Below, piece after piece: positions 34,626 through 44,722 of a stretch of 52,296 bases of DNA. Under the pieces are notes generated by a model. The model did no database searches, had not been told where the DNA came from, and saw only the letters and a list, made by a program, of their open reading frames with translations. The position numbers were made by a program, and so were the translations under genes. The DNA comes from Planctomycetota bacterium (GTDB lineage Bacteria > Planctomycetota > Phycisphaerae > Phycisphaerales > SM1A02): positions 1 through 52,296 of the forward strand of contig CABYSN010000002.1 in assembly GCA_902521645.1 (NCBI GenBank), in the 5' to 3' direction. The stretch's first letter is position 1, and each line of letters opens with the position of its first letter.

Positions 34626-37331
34626 ATGCACATCCTACTTCCGATCATTTCCTTACTGTTTGCAGTCACCGCCAATGCACACTGCCATCCTCCCACCCTG
34701 TTTTCGGATCATGAATTCCATGACGAGCCCTGGATCGTCATAGAAAGACTCGATCATCCCGACACCTTCCGTCAGCTTGACGAGATACTTCCGACCCCCG
34801 ACGAAGTCCGTCTCGCCTCAGGAGCACCCGGCCCCGAGTACTGGCAGCAGCAGGTCGACTACGACATCAGGGTTCGATTGGATGAGGAGACCCGGACCCT
34901 GCATGGTCAGGAGCGAATCACCTACCACAACAACAGTCCTCATGAATTGCGATATCTCTGGTTGCAACTGGATCAGAATCGCTTTCGGCGGGATTCTCTG
35001 GCCAATCGATCGAGTTCAGCGCCGGATTTCACCGAAGAGCAGTCCATTCGTTCCATGCGACAGCATCTCGAGCTCCGGGAATGGGAGGGGGGATGCAGCA
35101 TTCACCGGGTCGCAGATCCCGAGGGGGCCGCTCTGGAGCACTCGATCGTCGACACCGTCATGAGAGTCGAATTGCCCGAGCCCCTTCCGGCCGGTGGTGT
35201 GTTCACGTTCGATGTGGACTGGAGCCATCCGGTGATTCGCAATACCACCAGGCGCGCACGCTCGAGCTACGAGCTCTTCGATGACGGTCATGCGCTCTAC
35301 GAGATCGCTCAATGGTTCCCGCGTCTCTGTCCCTATACGGATGGTGACGGCTGGCAGAACAAGGCGTTTCTCGGCACCAGTGAATTCGCCACGGAGTTCG
35401 GTGACTACACGGTGGCCATCACCGTTCCCGAGACTCATGTGGTGGCGTCTACCGGCGTGCTTGCGAATTCGCAGGATGTCCTGACGAAGCTTCAGCGTGA
35501 ACGACTGGAGGACGCCATGACCGCTGACGAGCCTGTTCTGGTCATCACGCCCGAGGAGGCCCTTGCCAACGAGCAGCGCACTGCGAGCGGAACGCGGACA
35601 TGGGTGTTCGATGCGGAGAACGTGCGTGATTTCGCCTGGGCTTCGAGTCCCACCTTCGCCTGGGATGCCTGGGGCGTCGCCATTCCGGAGTCCGATCGGG
35701 TCACTCTGGCGATGAGCTATTTCCCCGTGGAAGGTGAGCCGTTGTGGAGTCGGTACTCGACCCAGTCCGTCGCACATGCGTTGGAGATGTATTCATACTT
35801 CACGATTCCATATCCCTATCCGGTGGCGATCAGCGTGAACGGTCCCGTCGGGGGAATGGAATATCCCATGATCTGCTTCAATGGTCCCCGTCCTGAAGAC
35901 GACGGTACCTACACCCAGCGGACCAAATACGGACTGATCGGGGTCATCATTCATGAAGTGGGGCACAACTGGTTCCCGATGATCATCAATTCCGATGAGA
36001 GGCAGTGGACCTGGATGGACGAAGGGTTGAACACCTTCGTTCAGTATCTCGCCCAGGAGGTCTGGGAGGACGAGTACCCTTCGCGAAGAGGCGAGCCGCG
36101 CAACATCATTCGATACATGATGTCTGAAAATCAGCGTCCGATCATGTCTCATGGCGAGTCGATCATCCAGCGAGGCAACAATGCCTATGCCAAGCCTGCC
36201 ACGGCACTGAACATCCTCAGAGAGACGGTGCTGGGAAGAGAGCAGTTCGACTACGCCATGCGTGAGTTCTCACGACGCTGGGCGTTCAAGCGTCCGGAGC
36301 CAGCGGACTTCTTCCGGTCCATGGAGGATGCTTCGGGCACCGATCTGGACTGGTTCTGGAGGTCATGGTTCTATTCCACCGATCATGTGGACGTCGCAGT
36401 GGAGCGCATCTACGACTTCACGGTGGATCCCCTGGATCCGGAACTTTCGAAGCCTCTCGCGCGAGCGGAACGCGACGCTGAGATCCCCAGCATCTCCGAT
36501 GTTCGAAACGGCGGCCTGCCCAAGCGGACCGACCTTTATCCGCAGTTGCTGGATTTCTACAACGAATTCGATGAACTGGATGTCACCGATTCCGATCGCC
36601 GTTCCTATGCACGGCTCATGAAGCGTGTCGACGAGGCGGACAGAGAGGTCATCGAAAGGATTCATTCCGAGCCTCTCCACTTCAATGTGGTTCGTTTTCG
36701 AAATCATGGAGGAGCCATGACGCCTCTTCCACTGACCCTCGTCTGGGAGGATGGTGACTCCGAGGAGGTGATGCTTCCCGCCGAGGTCTGGAAACGAAAT
36801 CCTCGCACCTTCTCGAAGCTTTTCCTGTCGGATCAGCCTCTCGCCTCCGTTCGTTTCGACGATCGAAGGCGGACCGCCGACATCGACAGGACGAACAACG
36901 TCTTCCCTCCGGAGGTCATCACCGATCGATTCCAGGTGCAACCTAGATCCGATCGGGACAATCCGATGCGAAGTGCGCTGGAGGAATCCGCGCGTTCCGA
37001 GACCACTGCCAATGCATTTCAGTACGTTCGTGCTCTTCGCATGGCATGGGCGACACGCGAGGATGCCGGTGCGCCGCTCGCGCTCGGACCTGCTCTGCTC
37101 GAGGACGCCGAAGAAAGCGATGTCCGTGATGCATGGGGTAACTCATTCGGCTTGACATTCGGAACGCAGAGCCTGTCCGAGGCCGATCCCTTCAAGGCGC
37201 TTTTCGTCGAGTTGGTATCGGTCGGTCCGGATGGTGAAGCCGGTAGTGACGACGACATCGCTTACTGGATGAGCCTGTCCGGTGAATTTCATGAAGAGGC
37301 GTTTTCTCGTGAAGGCCCAGCCTCTGAATAG
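34626..37331 (+). CDS. M1-family (gluzincin) metallopeptidase, secreted
   Basis: 'GVIIHEVGHNWFPMIINSDERQWTWMDEGLNTFVQYLAQE' (HExxH...E), 'GGMEYPMICFNG', signal peptide. Confidence 0.92.
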   Translation: MHILLPIISLLFAVTANAHCHPPTLFSDHEFHDEPWIVIERLDHPDTFRQLDEILPTPDEVRLASGAPGPEYWQQQVDYDIRVRLDEETRTLHGQERITYHNNSPHELRYLWLQLDQNRFRRDSLANRSSSAPDFTEEQSIRSMRQHLELREWEGGCSIHRVADPEGAALEHSIVDTVMRVELPEPLPAGGVFTFDVDWSHPVIRNTTRRARSSYELFDDGHALYEIAQWFPRLCPYTDGDGWQNKAFLGTSEFATEFGDYTVAITVPETHVVASTGVLANSQDVLTKLQRERLEDAMTADEPVLVITPEEALANEQRTASGTRTWVFDAENVRDFAWASSPTFAWDAWGVAIPESDRVTLAMSYFPVEGEPLWSRYSTQSVAHALEMYSYFTIPYPYPVAISVNGPVGGMEYPMICFNGPRPEDDGTYTQRTKYGLIGVIIHEVGHNWFPMIINSDERQWTWMDEGLNTFVQYLAQEVWEDEYPSRRGEPRNIIRYMMSENQRPIMSHGESIIQRGNNAYAKPATALNILRETVLGREQFDYAMREFSRRWAFKRPEPADFFRSMEDASGTDLDWFWRSWFYSTDHVDVAVERIYDFTVDPLDPELSKPLARAERDAEIPSISDVRNGGLPKRTDLYPQLLDFYNEFDELDVTDSDRRSYARLMKRVDEADREVIERIHSEPLHFNVVRFRNHGGAMTPLPLTLVWEDGDSEEVMLPAEVWKRNPRTFSKLFLSDQPLASVRFDDRRRTADIDRTNNVFPPEVITDRFQVQPRSDRDNPMRSALEESARSETTANAFQYVRALRMAWATREDAGAPLALGPALLEDAEESDVRDAWGNSFGLTFGTQSLSEADPFKALFVELVSVGPDGEAGSDDDIAYWMSLSGEFHEEAFSREGPASE

Positions 37332-37343
37332 TGAATGCTGTAG

Positions 37344-38390
37344 TTGAACATAGGGTTCTTTGTGGTCACCATCAGAACCTGTTCAGGGCCTGCAGGGAAC
37401 ATGAGACGCGATGAGATGACTGATTCGAAGCAACCCATCGTTCTCATCACGGGACTGCCGAGATCCGGCACGAGCTGGATGGTGAACTCCCTGAATCTGC
37501 ACCCCGAGATCCTCGCTTTCGGTGAGACTCATTTCTTCTCCAGAAATTGGTTCCGTCCTCGGGTAAACGGGTCGTACACGCCCAGGCAATTGGAGGCACT
37601 CTGGACGAGACTTTCATCGTGTCCTTTCTGGTCTTCCGTTCCCTTGAAAAAGGATCTGGGCGTCAATCAGGGATGGCTCCTCAACACGTCACAAGACGAC
37701 ATTCCCGACGTGATCTCATCGGCCCGTCGAATGGTCGGTCCCGAACCGAAGCCCGCCGATGTGCTGCATGCGCTCGGCCAGTCCTTTTGTGAACGTGAAG
37801 GAAAGAGATTCTGGGTTGAAAAGACCGCCATCGAAGGAAAATACGTCTCAAAAATCGCCAAGCTGATCCCTGGAATCCGTTTCGTTCTGACCATTCGCGA
37901 ACCCCTCGGTTTCTTTCGTTCATACAAGTTCCAGGGGATCCAGCACGGCGCGGACAGCCGCAGACGGCATGAGGAACGTTACCACCCGTTTCTGTGCATG
38001 CTTGTCTGGAGGATGACGATCAGAAGCGTCCGGAAACTGCAGAAAAGAAATCCCGAGCAGGTCTCGGTCGTCATCCTTTCAAGTGATTCAAGGCGTCGTG
38101 AGGCGTTGCAGGAGGTGTGTCGTCATCTCGGAGTGGCGCCAGATGAGGCCATGTACTCGCTGCAAGGAGACAGGGTCAACAGCAGCGATGTCATTTCTCA
38201 AGAACGGACGCTCAGTCGTGCTGACATGGCCTGGATCCGGTTCTTCTGCAAGGTGGATGATCCTGAACTTCGTTTCGATGACGCTCAGGTGGAAGCCGGA
38301 GTATTGGATCTGCTCCGGAGCATGGCAGGCATCCCGCGGTGGGGGGTTCGTCTTCTCTTTCGGAAGTGGATACGAAGAGCCTCTCTCTGA
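37344..38390 (+). CDS. Sulfotransferase-family protein
   Basis: PAPS P-loop 'LITGLPRSGTSWMVNSLNLHPEILAFGETHFF', 'RFVLTIREPLGFFRSYKFQG'; start could be 37401. Confidence 0.85.
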   Translation: MNIGFFVVTIRTCSGPAGNMRRDEMTDSKQPIVLITGLPRSGTSWMVNSLNLHPEILAFGETHFFSRNWFRPRVNGSYTPRQLEALWTRLSSCPFWSSVPLKKDLGVNQGWLLNTSQDDIPDVISSARRMVGPEPKPADVLHALGQSFCEREGKRFWVEKTAIEGKYVSKIAKLIPGIRFVLTIREPLGFFRSYKFQGIQHGADSRRRHEERYHPFLCMLVWRMTIRSVRKLQKRNPEQVSVVILSSDSRRREALQEVCRHLGVAPDEAMYSLQGDRVNSSDVISQERTLSRADMAWIRFFCKVDDPELRFDDAQVEAGVLDLLRSMAGIPRWGVRLLFRKWIRRASL

Positions 38391-38424
38391 AGACTGTGGT
38401 GCAGGGGGACTTGGGCCTTCGATC

Positions 38425-39066
38425 TCAGAGGCTGAATGGCTCCGGAGCCTGGACGGTGATCCGACCTCCATGGTGGGGATGGGTGAAGGTCAACTCAGCG
38501 GCATGCAGCATGAGTCGATCTCCCATCGCCACGATCTCTCGTGGCGCGTAGAGATCGTCACCGATGATCGGATGGCCCAGAACGCACGCATGAATCCGAA
38601 GTTGATGCGTTCTTCCGGTATGCGGTCGGAATCGAAGAAAAGTCCTGTCCGGATTCGAGGCTCTTTCCCGCACATCCCACGCGGTGGTCGCCGGCTTCCC
38701 CTGCACCGGGTCCACCAGGTGCCTGGGAGGGTGGTCCATGTCCTTTCTCAGTGAGGCGTCCACGACACCATCTTCTCCAACGACATGTCCGGAAACCATG
38801 GCCACATAGGTCTTTTCGATTTCTCTGTCATGAAACTGACGTGACAGCTCTCGGTGGGAGTCGGCATCTCTCGCGAGCAGAATGACTCCAGAGGTGTCGC
38901 GGTCCAGGCGGTGCACGATCCGTGCATCCGGAAGCATCGTCTGTGCTCTCGAAACGAGGCAATCGGCCTTTTCAGGTCCGATCCCCGGAACCGAAAGCAG
39001 CCCTGATGGTTTGTCGAAGACCACGATGTGGTCATCCTGCAGCAAGATGTCGGGAATCGTCTTCAT
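38425..39066 (-). CDS. RluA-family pseudouridine synthase
   Basis: 'IVVFDKPSGLLSVPG', 'IVHRLDRDTSGVILLARDADSHRELSRQFHDREIEKTYVAMV', 'RFRPHTGRTHQLRIHACVLGHPIIGDDLY'. Confidence 0.95.
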   Translation of the reverse strand: MKTIPDILLQDDHIVVFDKPSGLLSVPGIGPEKADCLVSRAQTMLPDARIVHRLDRDTSGVILLARDADSHRELSRQFHDREIEKTYVAMVSGHVVGEDGVVDASLRKDMDHPPRHLVDPVQGKPATTAWDVRERASNPDRTFLRFRPHTGRTHQLRIHACVLGHPIIGDDLYAPREIVAMGDRLMLHAAELTFTHPHHGGRITVQAPEPFSL

Positions 39067-39121
39067 GTCGGAGGTGCAGGGTATAGAATGTTCGTCCCAC
39101 GCGAACGAATGGAGTCCCCAC

Positions 39122-40276
39122 ATGTCGATGAGTTTTTTCCGGATCACGTCTTCCATGCTTCTGAGCGTGTCTTTCCTGGCCACGAGTGCCCATGGAATCA
39201 CGACTGCGGAGGATTCTTTTCTGGGCACTCCGGTTCAACTGACGTCGAACGATCGTTTCGCCAAGGCCGGTGAAGCGTACTTCTCACCCGATGGGTCGAA
39301 GGTCATCTTTCAGGCGGTCGAGCAGGTCGGTGAAGGCGAAGTCATCGATGAATTCTATGGAATGTATCTGGGTGATCTGGTCTTCGTCGAAGGGCGTCCG
39401 GAATTGCGTGATGTCAGAAAGATCTCTCCTCCCGGATCGGCGAACACCTGCGGCTGGTTTGATCCGATCGACAAAAACGTGGTCTGGTTCGCTTCCACTG
39501 TCGAGCCTCCTCGAGAGGAGACCGATGCTCCCGGCTATCAGCGAAGTGGCCGCTACAAGTGGATGTTTCCGCCGCAGATGAGGGTCGTGAAATTCGATCT
39601 GACTCGGGGTGATCCCACACCTGAGAATCTCGAAGTCATCGCGGGAGACGGCAGTGCCTACGTCGCGGAATGTTCGATCTCACCTGATGGTCGGTATCTG
39701 CTGTACTGCACGCTTTCCACCGGTCAGGGTGATCTTTTCCTGCGTGATCTTGAAACAGGCAAGGACATTCCACTGGTGACGGTGCCTGGCTATGACGGAG
39801 GTCCTTTCTTCTCGCCTGACGGGAAGCGGATCTGCTACCGATCGGATCGACACAACAACAACTATCTCCAGCTTTTCGTGGCCGACCTCGAGTTCGATGA
39901 AAACGGCAACATCATCGGTGTCGAAAGAGAACACCAGGTGACTGACAACCGTCATGTGAACTGGGCGCCGTTCTGGCACCCGGATGGTCGTCACATCGTG
40001 TACGCCACCAGCCAGATGGGACACAGGAACTACGAGGTCTTCATCGTCGATGCGATGAGCGACCATGAACTCGTGCCTCCGCGTGAAAGATACGGCACGG
40101 CGACCCGCCGAGTCACGGCCTTCGATGGCGCTGATGTTCTTCCCGTTTTCGATGCCGAAGGCAAGTACATGATGTGGACATCCCAGCAGGACCCATCAGG
40201 GACCAGTCAGCTTTGGATCGCGCCATTCACACTTGATCCTCGCATGCAGTCAGAACGTGCTTCGAGCGAACGATGA
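39122..40276 (+). CDS. TolB/WD40-like beta-propeller exported protein
   Basis: 'YFSPDGSKVIFQAVE', 'SISPDGRYLLYCTL', 'FFSPDGKRICYRSDRHNNNYLQLFVADL', 'FWHPDGRHIVYATSQMGHRNYEVFIVDA'; signal peptide at ATG 39122. Confidence 0.88.
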   Translation: MSMSFFRITSSMLLSVSFLATSAHGITTAEDSFLGTPVQLTSNDRFAKAGEAYFSPDGSKVIFQAVEQVGEGEVIDEFYGMYLGDLVFVEGRPELRDVRKISPPGSANTCGWFDPIDKNVVWFASTVEPPREETDAPGYQRSGRYKWMFPPQMRVVKFDLTRGDPTPENLEVIAGDGSAYVAECSISPDGRYLLYCTLSTGQGDLFLRDLETGKDIPLVTVPGYDGGPFFSPDGKRICYRSDRHNNNYLQLFVADLEFDENGNIIGVEREHQVTDNRHVNWAPFWHPDGRHIVYATSQMGHRNYEVFIVDAMSDHELVPPRERYGTATRRVTAFDGADVLPVFDAEGKYMMWTSQQDPSGTSQLWIAPFTLDPRMQSERASSER

Positions 40277-40896
40277 TTCTTCGCATCACGATTCTCATCA
40301 GTGTCGTCGCGGCCGGTGTCCTGCACCAGGGATGCGAGCCCTATCGCATAGAGCATCGTCAGAGGCCCGCTTTCTATCAGCGCGCCTCCGATCAGGAGCT
40401 GCCTTCCGAAGTCGTTCTCGATGACGGCACCGTCATGAAGTTCAGTGAGCAGCTTCCCAGTCGCAGCAAGCCGTCCGGTGAGTCTCTCAAGGATGCCGAC
40501 CGGATCGAGATTCGTGAAAGAACCTCAGATGGAGCCGTGACCCTCAGGGCGTTCGCGCCCGAGCATGTGCTCGCACATGCGAAGCAATGCATACGTCAGC
40601 GTGAATATCAATTGCTCTGGGATCAGCTTCTCTCAGTGGAGACTCGCTCCGCCTATCTGAAGTCAGGTCAGGACTATTCTTCTTTCGCCCAGTTCTGCGA
40701 ACGAAACCGAGGTGATCTCATGGAGATGTTCAATCGCATGGGGTTCGGTTTCTTCAGTTCGGATGTCGTGCAGGAGTCGATCGGTAAAAACGCCTTCCGG
40801 ATCCGACTTCACCCCAGCCTCGGCGCCCAGTTCAAGTTCACCGAATTCGACGTGGTGAGAGAGCCGGATGGTCTGAAGTGGCTGATGGTCCGTTGA
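40273..40896 (+). CDS. Hypothetical lipoprotein
   Basis: 'MILRITILISVVAAGVLHQGC' lipobox-like; ATGA overlap with upstream gene. Confidence 0.65.
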   Translation: MILRITILISVVAAGVLHQGCEPYRIEHRQRPAFYQRASDQELPSEVVLDDGTVMKFSEQLPSRSKPSGESLKDADRIEIRERTSDGAVTLRAFAPEHVLAHAKQCIRQREYQLLWDQLLSVETRSAYLKSGQDYSSFAQFCERNRGDLMEMFNRMGFGFFSSDVVQESIGKNAFRIRLHPSLGAQFKFTEFDVVREPDGLKWLMVR

Positions 40897-40909
40897 GATC
40901 ATTGAAGTT

Positions 40910-41806
40910 TCATTGATCGTCACGCATCTTCCTGCGTGAAATGATCGCCCAGCCTCGCGCTGCATGGTCCGAAACATTGACGAGCGTGATTGAGCCCGCC
41001 TGCTCGGTCCGGTGGGATTCTCCGTACTGTGCGACCTGCCCCGTCTTGGTCGCGTTCTTCGACATCCACACCGAGAGTTTCGCATTTCGACACAGGAGAA
41101 GCATTCGTGTGCCTGCAACGAAGGTTCCATCGAGATGGCGCTCATGGTCCGCCTCGAGAGTGATCGGGAAGATCAGGATCTTGGTTCCAGGGTGTCTTTT
41201 CTCGAATCTGGCAAGAGCCCTGCGATCGGTTCTTCCGGCTTCTTTTTCAAACCTCTCTCGGTCGACCGCCTTGAGTGCCTTCGCTTTGGTCTTTTCGATC
41301 CAGCGGAACCCGGTCGTTTGATCCTGGAGTCCTTCGGCGGCCTGACTTTCGGTCTTCTCAAACTCCTCGGTCGTCTCTTCGACTTCGGCTGCAGGTTCCT
41401 CGACTTCGATGGTCTCCTCGGTCGCCTCTTCGACTTCGGCTGCAGGTTCCTCGACTTCGATGGTCTCCTCGGTCGCCTCTTCGACTTCGGCTGCAGGTTC
41501 CTCGACTTCGATGGTCTCCTCGGTCGCCTCTTCGACTTCGATGGCCTCTTCGTTCCCCTCTCCGGCGAACCAGAGCGTGACCTCTTCGTCGGTGGCTGTG
41601 GCCATCTCACCGGCTTCCGGTTCGAGGGCTTCCGTCTCGTCGGCGACCGTCGTCGTGTCGTTTTCCTGAGATCTGCTTTCATCCTCCGATGAGGTTTCCG
41701 CGACGTCCGTGGCCGGTTGATGAGTTTTTTCCATCCAGCCTCCCGTCTTGCATCCTTGAACAAGCAATGCGGCGAAAAGGCATGTCAGTGCGGGAGTGAG
41801 TTTCAT
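40910..41806 (-). CDS. Hypothetical lipoprotein with acidic 17-aa tandem repeats
   Basis: 'MKLTPALTCLFAALLVQGC' lipobox; repeats 'EVEEATEETIEVEEPAA'; about 130-aa C-terminal domain without recognised family. Confidence 0.7.
   Translation of the reverse strand: MKLTPALTCLFAALLVQGCKTGGWMEKTHQPATDVAETSSEDESRSQENDTTTVADETEALEPEAGEMATATDEEVTLWFAGEGNEEAIEVEEATEETIEVEEPAAEVEEATEETIEVEEPAAEVEEATEETIEVEEPAAEVEETTEEFEKTESQAAEGLQDQTTGFRWIEKTKAKALKAVDRERFEKEAGRTDRRALARFEKRHPGTKILIFPITLEADHERHLDGTFVAGTRMLLLCRNAKLSVWMSKNATKTGQVAQYGESHRTEQAGSITLVNVSDHAARGWAIISRRKMRDDQ
41367..41543. repeat. 51-bp tandem repeat within CDS (3 copies plus partial fourth)
   Basis: Unit tcggtcgcctcttcgacttcggctgcaggttcctcgacttcgatggtctcc starting at 41367 (one variant base tcggtcgTct), 41418, 41469, with a partial copy at 41520. 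Confidence 0.93.
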
Positions 41807-41953
41807 CGATCGATTCTCCAGAGATCAGTCAAGGGGTGGGACGTCGTGGATGATTCTACAAGTAGTGGCCTGTGGCATGTGTCTGGAATTCAGATGCCTG
41901 CGGATCTGGGGGACCTATCGGCCCTTCCCGGGCCATGGAATCGACATGAGAAA

Positions 41954-41979
41954 GGGCGTGTCCGTCTCCGGACACGCCC
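41954..41979 (-). terminator. Hairpin terminator downstream of clpC
   Basis: GGGCGTGTCCG-tctc-CGGACACGCCC; 11-bp perfect arms followed by TTTCTC in minus orientation. Confidence 0.75.
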
Positions 41980-42006
41980 TCGTGTGTTTTTCTCTGGCAC
42001 CGAACC

Positions 42007-44541
42007 TCACGCGGTCGTGGCTTCAGGCTCATCCTTCGCTTCATCAGACTCTTCCTGAGGAATGTCGGAGGAGGTGAAGTACAGATGGTCGTCCTCGTCC
42101 TTGCGGGTCACTTCGATGATCTGATTCGCCGAGAACTCTCCGGAAAGCAGGGCTTCCGCCAGGGGGTCCTCGATGAACCGGGCAAGCGCTCTTCGCAGGG
42201 GGCGAGCACCGAAGTCGGGGTTGTAGCCCTTGTCGATCAGGAAGTCCTTCGCAGGCTGATCGATCTCCAGCTTCATCTCCTTCGCAGCGAGTCGCTCTCG
42301 AAGCTTGCCGAGTTCGAATTCGATGATGTGGTTGAGGTCGTCCTTCACCAGCGGCTGGAAGACGATGGTCTCGTCCAGACGGTTGATGAATTCAGGTCGG
42401 AAGAACTTCTCCACTTCGCCGTTCAGCGCCTTCTTGATCTTCTCATAGTCGGGGGTGTCGGATTTCTTCGTGAATCCGAAGGCCGACCCGCCCTTGATGA
42501 TGTCCGCGCCCAGGTTGCTGGTCATGATCAGGATCACGTTCTTGAAGTCGACCTGTCGACCGAATGAATCGGTCAAACGACCTTCTTCCATGATCTGAAG
42601 CAGCATGTTGAAGACGTCTGGATGAGCCTTCTCGACTTCGTCGAGAAGAACCACGGCATAAGGACGTCGTCGGATCCGCTCGGTGAGCTGGCCGCCTTCT
42701 TCGTAACCGACGTATCCGGGAGGGGCGCCGACCAGACGTGAGACGTTGTGCTTCTCCATGTACTCCGACATGTCGAGATAGATGAGGGCGTCCTCGTCAC
42801 CGAACATGAACGAAGTGAGCGCCTTGGCCAGCAGTGTCTTGCCCACGCCGGAGGGGCCCACGAAGAGGAAGCAGCCCATCGGTCGTTTGGGATCCTTGAG
42901 TCCCGAACGCGCCTTGCGGATCGCGCGAGCGACCGCCTTGACGGCGTCGTCCTGGCTGACGACGGAGTTGTGCAGCTCGTCTTCGAGCTTGAGCAGTCGT
43001 TCCGATTCGTCCTTGTCGAGTCTGGTGAGAGGCACGCCGGTCATCTTGGAGACGACTTCCGCGATCACGTGTTCGTCGACGGTTCCCACGGTCTCGTTCA
43101 TGGAGGCTCTCCATGCCTGCTGGACGTCCTCCTTCTCCTTGCGAAGCTTCTCCGCCTGATCTCGAAGGCTCGCCGCCTTCTCGTAGTCGGCGTTCTTGAC
43201 CGCCTCGTCCTTGTCGATGGAGAGTCTTTCGATCTTCTCCTCGAGTTCGGCCAGGTTCGGGGGCTTGGTCATGCTCTTGAGTCGCAGACGCGCACCGGCC
43301 TCGTCGATCACGTCGATCGACTTGTCGGGCTGGACTCTCGTCGAGATGTAACGGTTCGAGAATTCAACCGCGGCACGAAGCGCCTCGTCGGTGATCTCGA
43401 CACGGTGGTGGGCGGCATACTTCTCGCGGATGCCCTTGAGGATCATGATCGTCTGTTCATCGTTCGGCGGTTCGACCGCGATCGACTGGAATCGTCTTTC
43501 GAGCGCGGCATCCTTCTCGATGTACTTTCGGTATTCATCGAACGTGGTGGCGCCGATGCATTGGATCTCGCCTCGGGAAAGGGCTGGCTTGAGCACGTTG
43601 GAGGCGTCGATCGCACCTTCCGCTCCACCGGCGCCCACGAGGGTGTGAAGTTCGTCGATGAAGAGGATCACGTTCTTCGCGCGGCGGACCTCGTTCATGA
43701 CGGCCTTGATGCGCTCCTCGAACTGTCCGCGGTACTTCGTTCCAGCGACCATCATGGCAAGGTCGAGCACGACGAGTCTCTTGTCGAAGAGAAGGTCCGG
43801 AACCTCCTGGGCGATGATCGCCTGTGCGAGTCCTTCGACGATCGCGGTCTTGCCCACTCCGGCCTCACCGAGGAGTACCGGGTTGTTCTTCGTTCTTCGG
43901 CAGAGGATCTGGATGACTCGCTCGATCTCCTCCGAACGGCCGATCACCGGATCGAGTTCCTCGTTCTTGGCGAGTTCGGTCAGGTCACGACCGAAGCTGT
44001 CGAGCGCGGGGGTCTTGCTCTTGCCGCGACGCGGTGTCGCCTGAGCGGATTCACCACCGCCGATGGGGGATTCGCCACCATCTTCGGTTTCCTCCTGGTC
44101 CACGCCGGCTCCGAGAAGGTTGAGAACCTCTTCGCGGACTTCTTCAAGCTTGAGTCCGAGGTTCAGCAGCACCTGTGCGGCGACACCATCGTGTTCTCTG
44201 AGCAGCCCGAGGAGGAGGTGTTCCGTTCCCACGTAGTTGTGGTTGAGGTTGCGTGCCTCCTCGATCGCGTATTCGATGACCTTCTTGGCACGTGGGGTCT
44301 GAGGAAGCTTGCCCATCGTGACCATCTCGGGTCCACTCTTGACGAGTTTCTCCACCTCGAGTCGGACCTTGCGAAGATCGATGTCGAGATTCTTCAGGAC
44401 GTTCGCCCCGACTCCCGAACCTTCCTTCACCAGGCCGAGCAGGATGTGCTCGGTACCGATGTACTCGTGGTTGAACCGCTGCGCTTCCTGATTGGCGAGT
44501 GCCATCACCTTGCGAGCTCTATCCGTCAGACGTTCAAACAT
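42007..44541 (-). CDS. clpC: ATP-dependent Clp protease ATP-binding subunit ClpC
   Basis: Clp N repeats '[41 protein letters not shown]', two AAA modules '[16 protein letters not shown]' and '[20 protein letters not shown]', UVR-like M region '[21 protein letters not shown]', 'AFGFTKK' ClpP-loop-like. Confidence 0.97.
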   Translation of the reverse strand: MFERLTDRARKVMALANQEAQRFNHEYIGTEHILLGLVKEGSGVGANVLKNLDIDLRKVRLEVEKLVKSGPEMVTMGKLPQTPRAKKVIEYAIEEARNLNHNYVGTEHLLLGLLREHDGVAAQVLLNLGLKLEEVREEVLNLLGAGVDQEETEDGGESPIGGGESAQATPRRGKSKTPALDSFGRDLTELAKNEELDPVIGRSEEIERVIQILCRRTKNNPVLLGEAGVGKTAIVEGLAQAIIAQEVPDLLFDKRLVVLDLAMMVAGTKYRGQFEERIKAVMNEVRRAKNVILFIDELHTLVGAGGAEGAIDASNVLKPALSRGEIQCIGATTFDEYRKYIEKDAALERRFQSIAVEPPNDEQTIMILKGIREKYAAHHRVEITDEALRAAVEFSNRYISTRVQPDKSIDVIDEAGARLRLKSMTKPPNLAELEEKIERLSIDKDEAVKNADYEKAASLRDQAEKLRKEKEDVQQAWRASMNETVGTVDEHVIAEVVSKMTGVPLTRLDKDESERLLKLEDELHNSVVSQDDAVKAVARAIRKARSGLKDPKRPMGCFLFVGPSGVGKTLLAKALTSFMFGDEDALIYLDMSEYMEKHNVSRLVGAPPGYVGYEEGGQLTERIRRRPYAVVLLDEVEKAHPDVFNMLLQIMEEGRLTDSFGRQVDFKNVILIMTSNLGADIIKGGSAFGFTKKSDTPDYEKIKKALNGEVEKFFRPEFINRLDETIVFQPLVKDDLNHIIEFELGKLRERLAAKEMKLEIDQPAKDFLIDKGYNPDFGARPLRRALARFIEDPLAEALLSGEFSANQIIEVTRKDEDDHLYFTSSDIPQEESDEAKDEPEATTA

Positions 44542-44722
44542 GCCGCGATCCTCCTGGCAAATGGTGCCCCGTGTATTCGAGGCGGTCTTCCTTGCGGGCG
44601 GGTCATTCTACCCCAGTGCCACGAGTTGAACTCGCAAGGTCACATTCATTTTCGGGTCGAATGGCCCGCGTATTCACTTCCAAAGTCAGTATTCCCGAGC
44701 CTCTTTTGCGTACAGTACTCAG

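Noticed and set aside
41367-41543. CRISPR array
   Set aside because: Contiguous 51-bp units without spacers, in frame within a CDS
41173-41763. Lys/Arg-rich 'RPRRPSKSRNLQPKSK' repeat protein and other alternate-frame repeat ORFs
   Set aside because: Alternate-frame readings of the 51-bp repeat; the in-frame lipoprotein explains the locus
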